NCBI RefSeq assembly: GCF_003855495.1
Contig: NZ_CP034086.1
Location: forward strand, 3,013,501 to 3,077,500
Length of the DNA stretch: 64,000 nt
From: Methylocystis rosea
GTDB lineage: Bacteria; Pseudomonadota; Alphaproteobacteria; Rhizobiales; Beijerinckiaceae
Reading direction: 5' to 3'
How positions within the stretch are numbered: position 1 is the stretch's first letter; every line of letters starts with the position of its first letter. Below the pieces are notes generated by a model. The model saw only the letters and a program-made list of their open reading frames with translations, did not search any database and was not told the origin of the DNA. This document shows positions 1 to 8,598 of the stretch, in pieces. The translations under genes and the position numbers were made by a program.

Positions 1-144
1 GCGACTCTGCTTGATCAATTCGATCGCCAACAGCTTGTGGAGATCATCGTCGACCGTAGGGCGTGGATTTACCTCTACGATCGGATTAGGCCCGACGAGG
101 CCATCCAGTTGCTCGCCAAGCTCGGAGCGGACAATGCCGTATGA
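1..144 (+). CDS. C-terminal end of an unidentified protein (truncated by window edge)
   Basis: An open frame enters from the left edge in frame 1 and ends at TGA 142-144, giving about 47 codons ending ..LLAKLGADNAV. The composition (charged, helical, several Leu/Ile, no membrane segment) looks like a genuine C-terminus rather than a shadow, but no family is recognisable from so little. A 26-codon frame starting ATG 141 overlaps its stop and runs into the start of the next gene, so the junction is tight and the two genes may be co-transcribed. Nothing can be said about function. Confidence 0.4.
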   Translation, partial: ATLLDQFDRQQLVEIIVDRRAWIYLYDRIRPDEAIQLLAKLGADNAV

Positions 145-217
145 ACCATCGCGTATTTCGCGCCGCAACTCGCAAGACGTCGGTTCGCTTGCGCGGCTTC
201 GCGGCAGCAGACGCCGG

Positions 218-1189
218 ATGATTGACGCGCATCTTCACGTCGTCGATTTCGTCCAGGAGACGCCAGGCGGACCGGCGCTCCTCGATCACATGGATCGCGC
301 CAATGTCGATAAGGCGGTGATCTTCGGACTGCCGGTGCGCAAGCTATGGAACGAATATGACCGCGAGCCGCCGGACTATTATCTCGCCAATGACGCGCAC
401 TGCTATTATTACGCCTATACGGACGTCATCGTCGCCGAGATGGTGCGCGCGCTGCCCGCAGAGCATCAGAGCCGACTCTATCCGCTGATCTGCGGCTTCA
501 ATCCAGTCGATCGCTACGCCATTCGTCACGTCGAGCGGCTATATGAGCAATATCCCGACGTGTGGAGCGGCATTGGCGAAATGCTGTTGCGCCACGATGA
601 TCTCACCGCCTTCACCTTCGGCGAAAACGCGCGCGCCAATCATCGCGCGCTCTACCCGATCTACGAATTTGCAGCACACTACGACCTTCCGGTGCTGTTG
701 CATCAAAACGTCACGGCCGTTTCGAAAGGCGATCATCCCGTCTATCTCTTCGAACTCGAAGAGGCGCTGCGCGAATTTCCGCGCACGCGCTTCATCTTCG
801 CGCATTGCGGCATGTCGCGGCGGGTGAATGCGCCCTTCTATTATCAGATGGTCGAGCGGCTGCTCGATCAATATCCAAATGTCTGCGTCGATTATTCATG
901 GGTCATCTACGACGTCGCCATCTGCCCTGACTGCGCGCCGGACGAAAATTGGCTGGCGCTCACCGAACGTCATAGCGAGCGCATTTGTTTGGGCTCCGAC
1001 CTCGTCGCCAAATTCGAGCGCTTGGGACCAGAACTCCAACGCTACGACGTTTTTCTCGACCAGCTGAGCGACAAGGCCTGCGCGGATCTCTGCTGGCGAA
1101 CCGCAGAGCGCATCTATGGCGCCAACAAGGGCAAGGTGAATCGCGCCGCGCGGCCGATCGCGCCCGACTGGGATAAGATCATCGCCTAG
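218..1189 (+). CDS. Amidohydrolase (amidohydrolase_2-like TIM barrel)
   Basis: A 323-residue metal-dependent hydrolase. The chosen ATG gives MIDAHLHV, placing the HxH metal-binding pair of the amidohydrolase superfamily at residues 5 and 7, the usual position for this family; the frame stays open upstream, but that stretch is low-complexity Ser/Arg-rich and overlaps the preceding gene. Further expected features are a barrel-strand His in LLHQNV near residue 162, HCGMSRR near 196 and a late Asp in LGSDL near 258. Substrate is unknown; relatives act on small cyclic or carboxylated compounds. It contains YYAYTD and a Cys pair (CPDC) not typical of the family. The TAG stop is shared with the edge of a palindromic repeat element. 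Whether it forms a unit with the truncated upstream gene is unclear. Confidence 0.75.
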   Translation: MIDAHLHVVDFVQETPGGPALLDHMDRANVDKAVIFGLPVRKLWNEYDREPPDYYLANDAHCYYYAYTDVIVAEMVRALPAEHQSRLYPLICGFNPVDRYAIRHVERLYEQYPDVWSGIGEMLLRHDDLTAFTFGENARANHRALYPIYEFAAHYDLPVLLHQNVTAVSKGDHPVYLFELEEALREFPRTRFIFAHCGMSRRVNAPFYYQMVERLLDQYPNVCVDYSWVIYDVAICPDCAPDENWLALTERHSERICLGSDLVAKFERLGPELQRYDVFLDQLSDKACADLCWRTAERIYGANKGKVNRAARPIAPDWDKIIA

Positions 1190-1302
1190 AGCGCTTCCCG
1201 ATCACATGAACTCATGTGATCGATAAGGAATCGCTCAAAATCGAAATATTGGAGCAGGTTCTCATCGAAAAAGTCTGTCAACTTTTTCGGAACCTGCTCG
1301 AG
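1186..1302. repeat. Two-hairpin dispersed repeat, family A, copy 1
   Basis: About 115 bp made of two hairpins. The left one is GCGCTTCCCGATCACATG...CATGTGATCG with a degenerate outer stem. The right one is GAGCAGGTTC, then CGAAAAAGT, a short loop, ACTTTTTCG and GAACCTGCTC. It fills the gap between the convergent amidohydrolase and hemJ genes and its left edge provides the TAG stop of the amidohydrolase. Closely similar copies lie at 37874-37988, 59789-59890 and 61567-61678. The symmetric stems could act as a bidirectional terminator. Confidence 0.85.
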
Positions 1303-1304
1303 AA

Positions 1305-1724
1305 TCAGAACGGCTTGACGATCACCAGAATGACGACGCCGATCATTAGCAGGGTCGGCAGTTCATTGAAGATGCGATAGTAGCGCGGCGAATGAACATT
1401 GGCGTCTGCCGCGAAACGGCGCATCAGCGCGCCGTCATGAATATGCGCGGCGGTTAGCAGCACGACGAGCGTCGCTTTCGCATGAAACCATCCTGACGAC
1501 AGCGCGCCGCCCTCGATCGCCAGATAGATTCCCGTCATCCAGGCGACGAGCATCGCCGGCGTCATGATGTAGCGATACAGCCGCCGCTCCATGATCTTGA
1601 ACGTCTCGGAGAGCGCTCGCTCGCCCGCGCTGGCATGGTAGACGAAGAGACGCGGCAGATAGAGAAGCCCCGCCATCCACGAGATGATGGCGATCACATG
1701 CAGCGCTTTGATCCAGAGGTACAT
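1305..1724 (-). CDS. hemJ: Protoporphyrinogen IX oxidase, HemJ type
   Basis: 139-residue integral membrane protein of the HemJ family (COG1981), which oxidises protoporphyrinogen IX to protoporphyrin IX in the penultimate haem step. The N-terminus MYLWIKALHVIAIISWMAGL is the classic HemJ signature, with the conserved His near residue 9 in the first helix; four hydrophobic segments follow, ending at VVILVIVKPF. Length matches the family (about 140-150). Its ATG lies one base after the hemE stop (TGA-C-ATG), so it is almost certainly translated by coupling with hemE. The frame remains open upstream of this Met, but that part is out-of-frame hemE sequence. HemJ replaces HemY/HemG-type oxidases in many alphaproteobacteria. 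Confidence 0.95.
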   Translation of the reverse strand: MYLWIKALHVIAIISWMAGLLYLPRLFVYHASAGERALSETFKIMERRLYRYIMTPAMLVAWMTGIYLAIEGGALSSGWFHAKATLVVLLTAAHIHDGALMRRFAADANVHSPRYYRIFNELPTLLMIGVVILVIVKPF

Positions 1725-1725
1725 G

Positions 1726-2757
1726 TCAGCCGGCCCCCCTAACGCGCGCGACAAGCCGCTCGACATTTTCGATCGGCGTCTGCTGCAAGATGCCGTGACC
1801 CAGATTGAAGATATGCGGACGGCCTTCGAAGGCGGCGAGAATCGAATCGACTTCGCGGTCGAGCGCTTCTCCGCCCGCGACAAGCACGAGCGGATCGAGA
1901 TTGCCTTGCAGCGGCACATTCGATTCGGTTTGCGCAACGGCCCATGCGGGATCGAGCGCCGTATCGATGCCGTAAGCATCCGCGCCGATCATCTGCGTAA
2001 GCTTGGGCAGATGCGCGTCGGCGCCGCGTATGAAGGCGATCACTGGAATCTGCGGATGGCGCGCCTTGACGCCTTCAACGATCCGCCGGACCGGCGCCGC
2101 CGACCAGCGCTGAAATTCATTTGCCGGCAAGACGCCGGCCCAGCTGTCGAAGATCTGCACGACCTCCACGCCAACCTCGATCTGGCGCGCAAGATAGTCG
2201 ATTGACGCCTCAACGACGCGATCGATCAGCTGCGCGAAAGCATCGGGATGACGATAGGCGAACAGACGCGCCGGCGCCTGATCGGGAGTGCCCTGCCCCG
2301 CGATCATATAGCTCACGACCGTGAACGGCGCCCCGCAAAAGCCGATGAAGGCGACGTCCGACGGCAGCGCCGTCTTTACAAGATCAATCGTCTCGAACAC
2401 CGGCGAAAGATGCTCGATCTTGAATGCGCCGAGCCGCTGCGCCTGCTCCGGCGTTTCGATCGGCTCCAGCCGCGGCCCCGAGCCGCTCTCGAAGGAAACC
2501 CGTTGGCCCATGGCGTCGGGCACCACAAGAATGTCGGAGAACAAAATCGCTGCGTCGAAGTGAAAGCGCCGGATCGGCTGCAGCGTCACGTCGGCCGCCT
2601 TCTGCGGCGAATAGCAGAAATCCAGAAAGCTTTTCGTCGTCGCCCGAACGTCGCGATATTCGGGAAGGTAACGGCCCGCTTGACGCATCAGCCAGAGCGG
2701 CGGAACGCTCCGCACCTGTCTGCGCAGAACCGAAAGAAGCGCCTTCTCGTCCGCCAT
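1726..2757 (-). CDS. hemE: Uroporphyrinogen decarboxylase
   Basis: 343-residue cytoplasmic enzyme converting uroporphyrinogen III to coproporphyrinogen III. The N-terminal signature PLWLMRQAGRYLPEY, with the substrate-binding Arg residues, is intact, as are DILVVPDAMG, GFCGAPFTVVSYMI and the C-terminal NLGHGILQQTPIENV. I chose MADEKALL (ATG 2757-2755) rather than the Met ten codons upstream because GGAG lies eight bases before it and homologues start here. hemJ follows with one base between stop and start, forming a haem unit transcribed away from the putative origin region. In Caulobacter and Sinorhizobium hemE is the gene flanking the chromosomal origin, which makes its upstream region notable. 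Confidence 0.97.
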   Translation of the reverse strand: MADEKALLSVLRRQVRSVPPLWLMRQAGRYLPEYRDVRATTKSFLDFCYSPQKAADVTLQPIRRFHFDAAILFSDILVVPDAMGQRVSFESGSGPRLEPIETPEQAQRLGAFKIEHLSPVFETIDLVKTALPSDVAFIGFCGAPFTVVSYMIAGQGTPDQAPARLFAYRHPDAFAQLIDRVVEASIDYLARQIEVGVEVVQIFDSWAGVLPANEFQRWSAAPVRRIVEGVKARHPQIPVIAFIRGADAHLPKLTQMIGADAYGIDTALDPAWAVAQTESNVPLQGNLDPLVLVAGGEALDREVDSILAAFEGRPHIFNLGHGILQQTPIENVERLVARVRGAG

Positions 2758-3158
2758 CGCGTTCGCTCCGTCTGTCGTCCTCGACAAGCGGGGTAGCGCG
2801 AAACGCCATTAAAACAAAATTCATTTTAATAAGAATTGATTCTTCAGTTGTATCGCGTAGCGGACAAAAGTTAATTTTCATTAACCAGTCGCCCACAGGC
2901 GAGCCGCGAAGACCCGGTCGTGGGGGCCGTAGCGGGAAAAATTCAGACAGCGAATGGAATCATGGACGTATCGCTCGTTCTCGGCGCAAGTGATTGTGGA
3001 TGGCCTGTGAATCCCTCCTGTACCGGCGTCGGCGCGAATCCCATCGACAGCGCTTCTCCTGTTGAGCGTTTGGGGACTCTATGCCCGCTAACCGAAGCGG
3101 AGCATTTTTTGACAGCGGTTTATCCCCGCTCTTCGGCTTTCGCGGGAGGGCTGTGGAC
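2758..3158. other. Candidate chromosomal replication origin (oriC), hemE-maf intergenic region
   Basis: A 400-bp non-coding region between divergent hemE and maf. Seen: an AT-rich tract at about 2808-2892 that contrasts sharply with the GC-rich surroundings; TTAA-N6-TTAACC at 2871-2886, one base short of the CtrA consensus TTAA-N7-TTAAC; other TTAA half sites at 2809 and 2826; five GANTC (CcrM) sites in about 240 bp (2838, 2957, 3009, 3036, 3075); and near-matches to the DnaA box TTATCCACA at 2995-3003, 3006-3014, 3120-3128 and 3152-3160, each with about two mismatches. Known: the origin lies beside hemE in Caulobacter crescentus and Sinorhizobium meliloti. Inference: this is oriC. No perfect DnaA box is present. 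The hemE and maf promoters must also lie here. Confidence 0.55.
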
Positions 3159-3779
3159 GTGACCGCAAGGCCAATATCGACTTTCTGGCGCGAATCGGCG
3201 CCGCTGATTCTCGCCTCGAAAAGCGCCGGCCGGCGGCAGGCGCTGTTGCATTCGGGCGTTCCTTTCGAGTCGATTCCGGCGGATGTCGACGAACGGGCGA
3301 TCGAATCGCGGCTCGACGGCGCCGACGCCGACGCAATCGCCCTAGCGTTGGCGCGCGCCAAGGCGCTCGCCGTTTCCGTTGACGGACGGCTCGTGCTCGG
3401 CGCCGATCAAGTGGCAAGCTGCGAAGGCAGAATTTTCGGCAAGCCGGCGGATATGGGGGAAGCCGAAACGCTCCTGCGGTTCCTCTCCGGCCGCCGGCAC
3501 CGCCTGCATTCGGCGATCGCTCTCTCTCGCGACGGCGCCGTCGTCTTTGCGACGGTCGGCGTCGCCGACCTCACCATGCGGGCGCTGAGCGAGGACTTCA
3601 TCGCCGCTTATCTGGCGGCTGTCGGTGAGAATGCGCTGACTTCGGCCGGCGCCTATCAGATTGAAGGCCTGGGCGCGCAACTCTTCTCCAAGGTCGAAGG
3701 CGATTACTGGACCATCATGGGGCTTCCGCTGCTGGAGCTCCTCGAGGCGCTTCGGCGCGAGGGGGCGCTCCTTTCGTGA
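3159..3779 (+). CDS. maf: Maf/YceF-type nucleotide pyrophosphatase
   Basis: 206-residue Maf-like protein (dTTP/UTP or m7GTP pyrophosphatase), a cytoplasmic house-cleaning enzyme for non-canonical nucleotides. The N-terminal [15 protein letters not shown] is the family nucleotide-binding signature; [18 protein letters not shown] and [18 protein letters not shown] are the other conserved blocks. GTG 3159 is preferred because GGGAGGG sits eight bases upstream and it gives the standard length; an ATG at 3081 would add 26 residues lying in the putative origin. The stop overlaps the coaE start by four bases (GTGA). In many Rhizobiales aroE sits between maf and coaE; here it is missing. Confidence 0.93.
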   Translation: MTARPISTFWRESAPLILASKSAGRRQALLHSGVPFESIPADVDERAIESRLDGADADAIALALARAKALAVSVDGRLVLGADQVASCEGRIFGKPADMGEAETLLRFLSGRRHRLHSAIALSRDGAVVFATVGVADLTMRALSEDFIAAYLAAVGENALTSAGAYQIEGLGAQLFSKVEGDYWTIMGLPLLELLEALRREGALLS

Positions 3780-4381
3780 CACAGCCAAAGATGCTGCGCG
3801 TGGGGCTGACCGGCTCGATCGGCATGGGCAAGTCGACGACGGCCGACATGTTTCGCGCCGAAGGCGTCGCGGTTCTCGATTCCGATCAGCTCGTGCATGA
3901 CCTCTATAGAGGACCGGCGGCGGCCGAGATTGAGCACGCGTTTCCCGGCGTCGTCGTGAATGGCGTCGTCGACCGTCCGCGGCTCGCCGCCCGCGTTCTT
4001 GACGATCCCGCGGCGCTCAAGCGCCTGGAAGCGATCGTGCATCCGATGGTGTGGGCGGCGCGCGACGCTCTGATCGAAGAACGTAAAAATCAGGGCGACC
4101 GCATCGTCGTTTTCGACATACCGCTGCTGTTCGAAACCGGCGCTGAAAAGGACTTCGACGTCATCGTCGTCGTCACCGCGCCGGAAGATGTGCAAAAGGC
4201 GCGCGTTCTTGCCCGGGAAGGCATGACGGCGGAGAAATTTGCGTCCATTCTGTCGAAGCAGACGCCTGATTCAGAAAAGCGCGCCCGCGCCGATTTCGTG
4301 GTCCATACCGACCAGGGTCTGGACGCAGCGCGCAAAGAGGTGCGAAACATTGTGAAAGCGCTTGAAGCGCGACTCGGGTGA
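3776..4381 (+). CDS. coaE: Dephospho-CoA kinase
   Basis: 201-residue P-loop kinase that phosphorylates the 3'-hydroxyl of dephospho-CoA in the last step of CoA synthesis. The Walker [13 protein letters not shown] lies at residues 10-21, followed by the conserved [10 protein letters not shown] and the lid segment [16 protein letters not shown] is the second CoaE signature. The GTG start overlaps the maf stop, and dnaQ follows three bases after the coaE stop, so maf-coaE-dnaQ form a tight operon. An in-frame ATG five codons in (3791) is an alternative start. Confidence 0.96.
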   Translation: MTQPKMLRVGLTGSIGMGKSTTADMFRAEGVAVLDSDQLVHDLYRGPAAAEIEHAFPGVVVNGVVDRPRLAARVLDDPAALKRLEAIVHPMVWAARDALIEERKNQGDRIVVFDIPLLFETGAEKDFDVIVVVTAPEDVQKARVLAREGMTAEKFASILSKQTPDSEKRARADFVVHTDQGLDAARKEVRNIVKALEARLG

Positions 4382-4384
4382 AAA

Positions 4385-5104
4385 ATGCGGGAGATCGTTC
4401 TCGATACTGAAACGACGGGGCTCGATCCGTCTAGCGGCCATCGCGTCGTCGAAATCGGCGCGGTCGAGATTTCCAATCTCATCCCGACAGGCAGGCATTT
4501 CCACTGCTACGTCGATCCACAGCGCGACATGCCGGACGAAGCCTTCCGGGTGCATGGCCTCTCTCGCGAATTTCTCGCGCAGCACAAGATCTTCAAGGAA
4601 ATCGCCGCCGAATTTCTCGACTTTATCGAGGATGCGCCGCTGGTGATTCACAACGCCGAATTTGATACGCGCTTTCTCAACGCCGAATTCGCGCTCATGA
4701 ATTTGCCGCCGCTGGGCGGCGGCCGCATCATCGACACGCTCGCCATGGCGCGCCGCCGCCATCCTGGGGGCCCCAATTCTCTCGACGCCTTGTGTCAGCG
4801 CTACGCCATCGATCTCTCGCGGCGCGAGAAACACGGCGCCCTGCTCGACGCCAATCTCCTGGCCGAGGTCTACGCCGAGCTTTGCGGCGGACGGCAGTCG
4901 GCGCTGTCGCTGCAGACCGTTCAGGCGGTGCGCATCGCCGCCTTGAACGATCTGTTGCGCCGTCGCCCCGAGCCGCTCGCGCCGCGGTTAAGCGCGGCCG
5001 AAGAGACGGCGCACTCTGTCTTTGTCGGGACGATGAAAGCGCCGATCTGGGATCGCTATCTCGCAAGCGACGAAGACGCAGCGGCGCCGAGCGCCACTGG
5101 CTAA
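4385..5104 (+). CDS. dnaQ: DNA polymerase III epsilon subunit (3'-5' proofreading exonuclease)
   Basis: 239-residue DEDDh exonuclease giving proofreading to the replicative polymerase. Exo I is LDTETTG (Asp7, Glu9), Exo II is HNAEFDTRFL, and Exo III is REKHGALLDANLLAEVY with its His and Asp. Length and N-terminal placement match bacterial epsilon; the C-terminal tail would carry the alpha-subunit contact. It is the last gene of the maf-coaE-dnaQ unit and its stop overlaps the convergent secB stop by four bases. Confidence 0.96.
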   Translation: MREIVLDTETTGLDPSSGHRVVEIGAVEISNLIPTGRHFHCYVDPQRDMPDEAFRVHGLSREFLAQHKIFKEIAAEFLDFIEDAPLVIHNAEFDTRFLNAEFALMNLPPLGGGRIIDTLAMARRRHPGGPNSLDALCQRYAIDLSRREKHGALLDANLLAEVYAELCGGRQSALSLQTVQAVRIAALNDLLRRRPEPLAPRLSAAEETAHSVFVGTMKAPIWDRYLASDEDAAAPSATG

Positions 5105-5589
5105 TTCGCCTGAGCGCCGCTCTGGACGCCCGCTTCGGCGGCCTTTTGCTGATAGAGCGCGACGAAGTCGATCGGATCGATATAGAGCGGCGGATAACCG
5201 CCCTTGCTCGTCGCGTCGGCCACAAGCTGGCGCACGAAGGGAAACAGCATACGCGGGCATTCGATCATCACGATCGGATGCACCTGCTCTTCGGGAATGT
5301 TCAACAGTCGGAACACGCCGCCATATTCAAGGTCGAGCTTGAAGAGGAGTCCGTCTCCCTCGCCCGCCTTGCAGTCGAGCATCAGACTGACTTCGAAGTC
5401 GGTCGGCGCCAGCTGTTTGGCGTTGACGTTGACTTGAATCGAGATGTTTGGCGCCTTCTCCTGCGCGCCGAGCGAACGCGGCGCGTTGGGATTCTCGAAG
5501 GAGAAATCCTTCAAATATTGAGCAAGCGAATTGAGGGCCGGAGCGCCGCCCGGCGCTCCTTGCGCGCCGTTGCCATTGGTGTCGGTCAT
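5101..5589 (-). CDS. secB: Protein-export chaperone SecB
   Basis: 162-residue cytosolic chaperone that keeps preproteins unfolded and delivers them to SecA. The core from SLAQYLKDFSFENPNAP through IVMIECPRMLFPFVRQ and GGYPPLYIDPIDFVALYQ is typical of alphaproteobacterial SecB, with a short Gly/Ala-rich N-terminus. Length is normal. Its C-terminus overlaps the convergent dnaQ by four bases. The 85-bp region to fxsA on the same strand contains no obvious gene. Confidence 0.96.
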   Translation of the reverse strand: MTDTNGNGAQGAPGGAPALNSLAQYLKDFSFENPNAPRSLGAQEKAPNISIQVNVNAKQLAPTDFEVSLMLDCKAGEGDGLLFKLDLEYGGVFRLLNIPEEQVHPIVMIECPRMLFPFVRQLVADATSKGGYPPLYIDPIDFVALYQQKAAEAGVQSGAQAN

Positions 5590-5674
5590 GTAGGATCTCC
5601 AGCAAAGCCGTTGTCATGAGAATTCGCGCCCGCCTAACACGTCTGTCAGAAGCGAACAAGGCGCGCCCCCGGTT

Positions 5675-6118
5675 CTACTTTGCTCCGCTTCGTCGCGCTC
5701 TGCGCGCTTCGCGCCGCCACTCGCGCGGGTCGAGGTCGATGATTCGCGGGTCTGCGACGCCGGACCGCGCCCGCAACCGCCGCGCCAGGCTTTGCCGCAC
5801 GGACGGGGACTTCAGCGCCAGCCCGACAAAATCGGAGGCGAAGCCCGGAAGAATGAGCAGGATCGAGGCGAGCGCCTGCAACGCCCCGTCGAGAAAGGCT
5901 CCGTCGCGCAGGGCGGAGCTCTCGCCTTTCGCCTTGGCGGCCAATCCGGCGCGGACAAAATCGAGGAGGCGCCGCACGTCGGAGAGGCCGAGCAGCGAAG
6001 CGCCGAGGGCGAGCGCGATCGCCGCGAGAAGCCCGACGGCGCGGACGACAAGCGCGAAACACAGGATCTCCAGCACGATCCATGTTGCGAGGACGGCGCC
6101 GACAAGCTTAGATTTCAC
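5675..6118 (-). CDS. fxsA: FxsA family membrane protein
   Basis: 147-residue inner-membrane protein of the FxsA family, named for suppression of F-exclusion of phage T7 in E. coli. GTG 6118 gives VKSKLVGAVLATWIVLEILC, the expected first helix; a second hydrophobic stretch (VGLLAAIALALGASLLGL) and a third with the conserved LILPGFASDFVGLAL follow. The C-terminus is Arg-rich and cytoplasmic. A much longer upstream extension is open but is only a shadow of the divergent timA gene. secB-fxsA-timA is a conserved arrangement in Rhizobiales. Confidence 0.88.
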   Translation of the reverse strand: MKSKLVGAVLATWIVLEILCFALVVRAVGLLAAIALALGASLLGLSDVRRLLDFVRAGLAAKAKGESSALRDGAFLDGALQALASILLILPGFASDFVGLALKSPSVRQSLARRLRARSGVADPRIIDLDPREWRREARRARRSGAK

Positions 6119-6233
6119 CGAATCATCCGATCTTTGCGGCCTTACGTCGCCCGCGGCGATACGCCCGCCCCTTGATTCGTGACATGTACGAAGCGACATG
6201 ATAGCCGACGACAAATTTATTCGGGAGTTGCCA

Positions 6234-6935
6234 ATGCCGGCCTCCGGCGATCTGTTCGATCCCAGCCTTATCGTTTTCGCGGCGCTCGCGGTTTTCGTCA
6301 TCTGGAAGCTGCGCTCGGTGCTCGGAATGCGGGTGGATCGCGAAACGCCGCCCCCGGCACGCTTCGGGCCGCGCGGTCCGGCCCCAGCGGCAGTCGCCGC
6401 GGCGCCGGGCGTCGCGCCGATCACCGAAGCGCCGTCGCGCCCCACTGGCGCCGAGCGCTGGGATGGCGTGGCCGAGAAAGGCGTCGCCTCCGCTTGGAGC
6501 GGCCTCGACGCCGTGGCGGCGTCGGACCCCAATTTCGACGGCAAATCCTTCGTCAGCGGGGCGCGCCGCGCTTATGAACTCATCGTCACGGCCTTCGCCA
6601 AGGGCGACCGGGAAACTTTGAAGCCGCTGTTGGCGCAGGATGTGTTCGACGGGTTTTCGGCGGAGATCGCGCGGCGTGAGCAGCTGGGCGAAAGCATGGA
6701 GACCGCCGTCGTCGCGATCGACTCGGCGACGGTCGACGCCGCCCGCGCCATCGCCGGCCGCAATGAGGTGACCGTCCGTTTCGTCGTTCGACTGATGAGC
6801 GTGCGGCGTGACCTGGCCGGCGAAACCATCGACGGCGGGCAGACGCGCAAGGTCATCGAGCGCTGGACCTTTGCGCGCGACGCCAAGGCGAGCGATCCCA
6901 ACTGGAAGCTCGTCGCGACGCAAACCGAAGACTGA
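6234..6935 (+). CDS. timA: Tim44-domain membrane protein (TimA)
   Basis: 233-residue protein with one N-terminal transmembrane helix (LIVFAALAVFVIWKLRSVLG), a Pro/Ala-rich linker and a C-terminal Tim44-like domain from about residue 110 (FVSGARRAYELIVTAFAKGD... WTFARDAKASDPNWKLVATQ). Bacterial relatives are homologues of the mitochondrial import motor component; in alphaproteobacteria they are inner-membrane proteins of uncertain role. ATG 6234 is chosen because GGGAG lies six bases before it; a Met twelve codons upstream lacks this. mltA begins two bases after its stop, so the two are co-transcribed. Confidence 0.9.
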   Translation: MPASGDLFDPSLIVFAALAVFVIWKLRSVLGMRVDRETPPPARFGPRGPAPAAVAAAPGVAPITEAPSRPTGAERWDGVAEKGVASAWSGLDAVAASDPNFDGKSFVSGARRAYELIVTAFAKGDRETLKPLLAQDVFDGFSAEIARREQLGESMETAVVAIDSATVDAARAIAGRNEVTVRFVVRLMSVRRDLAGETIDGGQTRKVIERWTFARDAKASDPNWKLVATQTED

Positions 6936-6937
6936 GC

Positions 6938-8053
6938 ATGTCGCGGAAGGCGCCGCAGTTTTCCGCTTCCGATCTGCTGCGAAACATAGAATTCGAAGAG
7001 ATCGACGGCTTTGCGGCCGACGATCTCGCCGCGGCCTTCGCCGCCTTCCGACGCTCTGCCGAAATCATCGACGCCAAGGCGCAAGAGCAACGTGGCGCCG
7101 TCGCGCCTCCCCCTTCGCTTCTCGCCGTCGCGCGCGCTGCGCTGGGCGCCATCGATCATCCTGACCGCTTCTTTCACGACTGGTTTCGCCCGCACGTCAT
7201 CAAGACTAAGGGCTTCGTGACCGCCTATTACGAGGTGGAGGTCGACGCCAGATTGTCGCCCGAGCCGGGATTCACGACCCCCGTCCTGTCGCGTCCGCGC
7301 GATCTCGTCACTTTAAACGACTCGCCGCTCTCGCTGCCGACCGGCGAGACGCTGACCAGCGCGCGCATTCAGGCCGATGGCGCGCTCGTGCCCTATCCGG
7401 ATCGGCGCGCGATCGAAGAGGAAGGCGCGGCGCCGAGCGCGCATCCTCTCGCCTATGTTCGCGATCCCGTCGAACTGTTCCTCATCCAGGTGCAGGGTTC
7501 GGCGCGGCTGCGACTGCCCGGCGGCGGCGTCATGACGCTGACCTATGCGGGGCGCAACGGCTGGCCCTATACATCCGTGGGCCGGCTGATGATTGAGCGC
7601 GGGCTCGTCACGAAAGCCGAGATGTCGCTCGATCTGATGAAGGAGACGTTGCGGCGCCTCGGAGCTGGTCCCGGCGAAGCGGGTCGCCGGCTGATGCAGG
7701 AGAACCGTTCCTATGTGTTCTTCGAGATCGATGCGTCTGAGCGGCGCAGGATCGGGCCGATCGGCGGGCAGGGCGCGCCGCTGACGCCGTTCCGGTCGAT
7801 CGCCGTCGATCGCTCGATCTGGTGCTACGGCCTGCCCTTCTGGATTGCCGCGCAAATTCCATGGCAAGGACAGGCGGAAACGCCATTTCGTCGACTGATG
7901 ATCGCGCAGGACACCGGATCTGCCATAATCGGTCCAGCGCGCGCCGATCTTTTTTTCGGCGCGGGCGAAGCGGCGGGGAGGCGGGCCGGCGACATCCGGC
8001 ACGCCGCCGAAATGATCGTGCTGCTGCCGAAGGACGTTGGGGACGATCCGTGA
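6938..8053 (+). CDS. mltA: Membrane-bound lytic murein transglycosylase A
   Basis: 371-residue MltA, which cleaves the glycan strand of peptidoglycan to form 1,6-anhydromuramic ends. The MltA barrel (GFVTAYYEVEVDA, LIQVQGSARLRLPGG, YTSVGRLMIERG) is followed by the C-terminal 3D domain; the catalytic Asp lies in RLMIAQDTGSAI near residue 323 with ADLFFGAG after it. No obvious signal peptide or lipobox is visible at the N-terminus (MSRKAPQFSASDLL), as in many alphaproteobacterial annotations, so export cannot be confirmed. The stop overlaps the smr start (GTGA). Confidence 0.92.
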   Translation: MSRKAPQFSASDLLRNIEFEEIDGFAADDLAAAFAAFRRSAEIIDAKAQEQRGAVAPPPSLLAVARAALGAIDHPDRFFHDWFRPHVIKTKGFVTAYYEVEVDARLSPEPGFTTPVLSRPRDLVTLNDSPLSLPTGETLTSARIQADGALVPYPDRRAIEEEGAAPSAHPLAYVRDPVELFLIQVQGSARLRLPGGGVMTLTYAGRNGWPYTSVGRLMIERGLVTKAEMSLDLMKETLRRLGAGPGEAGRRLMQENRSYVFFEIDASERRRIGPIGGQGAPLTPFRSIAVDRSIWCYGLPFWIAAQIPWQGQAETPFRRLMIAQDTGSAIIGPARADLFFGAGEAAGRRAGDIRHAAEMIVLLPKDVGDDP

Positions 8054-8598
8054 GCGAGGAGAATTCCCGCCGATATGCGCGCCGGCTGTCGCAGGCCGAG
8101 GCCGAGCTCTGGACAATGGCGACGGCTGACGTTCGACCCGCTCGGGCGCGCCCGAAAAAGCTCGTGTCGCCCACGCCGGCGGTCGAAGCCCCCGCGCCTT
8201 TGGCGCCTTCTGGGCCTTCGGTCGACGGCCGCCCAGCAGCGCCGAAACCTCCGCCGCGGCCGATCGACATCGACCCCCGCACCTTCGTGAAGATCAAGCG
8301 CGGACGGATCGACGTTGACGCCAAGCTCGATCTTCACGGGCTGCGGCAGGCGGAGGCGCAGCGCTCGCTAACGGCCTTCCTGCGCCGATGTCAGGCGAAT
8401 GGCGCGCGAATCGCGATCATCGTGACGGGCAAGGGGCTGACGCGGGACGAAGGCGGCGTGCTGCGCCGCGTCGTGCCGATGTGGCTCGAAGCGCCGAATC
8501 TGCGCGACGTCGTCGTCGGATTTGGCGAAGCCGCCCGCCATCACGGCGGCGAAGGCGCGCTCTATGTGCGTATCCGCCGCGCGGATCGGGGGCGTTAA
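8050..8598 (+). CDS. Smr-domain protein (putative endonuclease)
   Basis: 182 residues. The N-terminal half is a Pro/Ala-rich disordered linker; the C-terminal half is a Smr domain with LDLHGLRQAEA (LDxH motif), IIVTGKG (TGxG motif) and the closing strand GALYVRIRR. Smr domains nick DNA or cleave RNA; MutS2 carries one, and stand-alone copies like this are common in proteobacteria. GTG 8050 overlaps the mltA stop, placing it at the end of timA-mltA-smr. The stop overlaps that of the convergent hemY-like gene by four bases. Confidence 0.9.
   Translation: MSEENSRRYARRLSQAEAELWTMATADVRPARARPKKLVSPTPAVEAPAPLAPSGPSVDGRPAAPKPPPRPIDIDPRTFVKIKRGRIDVDAKLDLHGLRQAEAQRSLTAFLRRCQANGARIAIIVTGKGLTRDEGGVLRRVVPMWLEAPNLRDVVVGFGEAARHHGGEGALYVRIRRADRGR

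Noticed and set aside
141..221. A 26-codon frame overlapping both the truncated first gene and the amidohydrolase
   Set aside because: The ATGA overlaps are suggestive, but it is very short, Arg-rich and has no ribosome site or homology that can be seen.
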